Shown here piece after piece: positions 50,657 through 51,062 of a stretch of 51,062 nt of DNA. Position numbers and translations under genes: made by a program. Source of the stretch: an uncultured Eubacteriales bacterium (GTDB taxonomy: Bacteria > Bacillota > Clostridia > Peptostreptococcales > Anaerovoracaceae); contig CADATO010000017.1 in the NCBI GenBank assembly GCA_902790905.1, forward strand, positions 1-51,062, given 5' to 3'. Below the pieces are notes generated by a model, which did not search any database, was not told the DNA's origin, and worked only from the letters and a program-made list of their open reading frames with translations. Numbering within the stretch: position 1 is the first letter of the stretch; every line of letters starts with the position of its first letter.

Positions 50657-51062
50657 TTAGATACCCAGTTTGTCACCCATCAGCAGTCTCGGCAGGAACA
50701 GAGACAGATCCGGGATCCATGTTACCAGGATCAGTGTAGGTACATACGCCATGATGATGATCTGCAGGATCGGTTTCATCATATCCGTTGCGTCAACACG
50801 GAAGATACGTGCACCAAGATACAGGAACGGTGCGCTGGGCGGTGTGATGTTGCCCATGCCCATATTGACGCCGATGATCGCTGCGAACTGATACGGGCTT
50901 ACCCCGATGTTCTCCAGCAGCGGCATCAGGATCGGTGTGATCAGGATCGTGCCGCTCGTATCGTCCATGATCATGCCGATGATGACCATGAAGATGTTGA
51001 CCATCAGAAGGATGACGTACTTGTTGTCGGAGATCCCCATGAATACTTCCAGGACTGTCTGC
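50657..51062 (-). CDS. dctM: TRAP transporter large permease (DctM), C-terminal part (window edge)
   Basis: About 134 C-terminal residues are visible, reading through the right edge (QTVLEVF before MGISDNKY). DctM features are MDDTSGTILITPILMPLL, VNMGMGNITPPSAPFLYLGA and a final pair of membrane helices. The protein is the 12-helix channel subunit of a sodium-driven tripartite carboxylate or sialic-acid-type importer. The substrate-binding and small-membrane subunits would be outside the window. Confidence 0.88.
   Translation of the reverse strand, partial: QTVLEVFMGISDNKYVILLMVNIFMVIIGMIMDDTSGTILITPILMPLLENIGVSPYQFAAIIGVNMGMGNITPPSAPFLYLGARIFRVDATDMMKPILQIIIMAYVPTLILVTWIPDLSLFLPRLLMGDKLGI

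Noticed and set aside
1-51062. CRISPR arrays, tRNA and rRNA genes, prophage or replication origin
   Set aside because: I saw no regularly spaced repeats, no tRNA or rRNA sequence, no phage structural gene and no DnaA-box cluster.

Overview
The window looks like the chromosome of an anaerobic Gram-positive Clostridia-type bacterium (Bacillota). The evidence is strong GGAGG ribosome binding sites, sigma-A type promoters, choline-binding-type wall repeats, ECF vitamin transport, an NhaC antiporter, ferredoxin-rich redox genes and a TRAP transporter. Most of the window is GC-rich. Roughly 190-9140 is visibly more AT-rich (many AGA, ATA and AAA codons) and is probably acquired DNA. The genus is not identifiable from sequence alone.

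Layout. (1) 1-185: 5' end of an IS256-superfamily (IS1249-like) element. (2) 524-9093: a surface-glycan operon with a GT-C-like membrane protein, a WlbA-type sugar dehydrogenase, two DegT/DnrJ aminotransferases, two hexapeptide acyltransferases, an SDR sugar enzyme, a DPM1-type glycosyltransferase and an SMR-type flippase. It reads as a make-load-flip-transfer system for an unusual amino sugar. (3) 9140-10115: a second, decayed IS with exact ends and an 8-bp target duplication, inserted in the T-tract of the operon terminator. (4) 10121-24112: housekeeping and transport genes: NhaC, a DMT exporter plus MBL hydrolase, an Na/Pi cotransporter with a Pho-box-like repeat next to a PhoP/PhoR-type pair, two tandem HypB GTPases, a PAP2-like protein, an aminotransferase and a TIM-barrel protein.

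(5) 34700 down to 24160 (minus strand): a B12-capture operon. A TTGACA/TAGAAT promoter and a cobalamin riboswitch precede, in order: a wall-bound protein with a DUF4430-like N-terminus; a FecR-domain protein ending in DUF4430, the transcobalamin beta-domain family; a membrane-anchored prenyltransferase-type alpha/alpha protein, the transcobalamin alpha-barrel fold class; and a complete ECF module with a fused ATPase, an S component and two different T components. It looks like a split bacterial transcobalamin feeding an ECF importer.

(6) 34727-38518: an FAH-family hydrolase and SDR, an SRAP protein, an HTH-Fic protein and a tiny autonomous small-protein unit. (7) 48889 down to 38646 (minus strand): a redox island with MarR, lipoate ligase, an AhpD-like protein, dihydrolipoyl dehydrogenase with two lipoyl-like domains, a bis-MGD molybdoenzyme, two multi-cluster ferredoxins, an orphan AOR N-domain, an FAD oxidoreductase and a MobA homologue. 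Matching palindromes at the marR promoter and at the promoter in front of the AhpD gene suggest MarR control. (8) 49099-51062: an aspartate-type aminotransferase and the C-terminus of a TRAP permease cut by the window edge.
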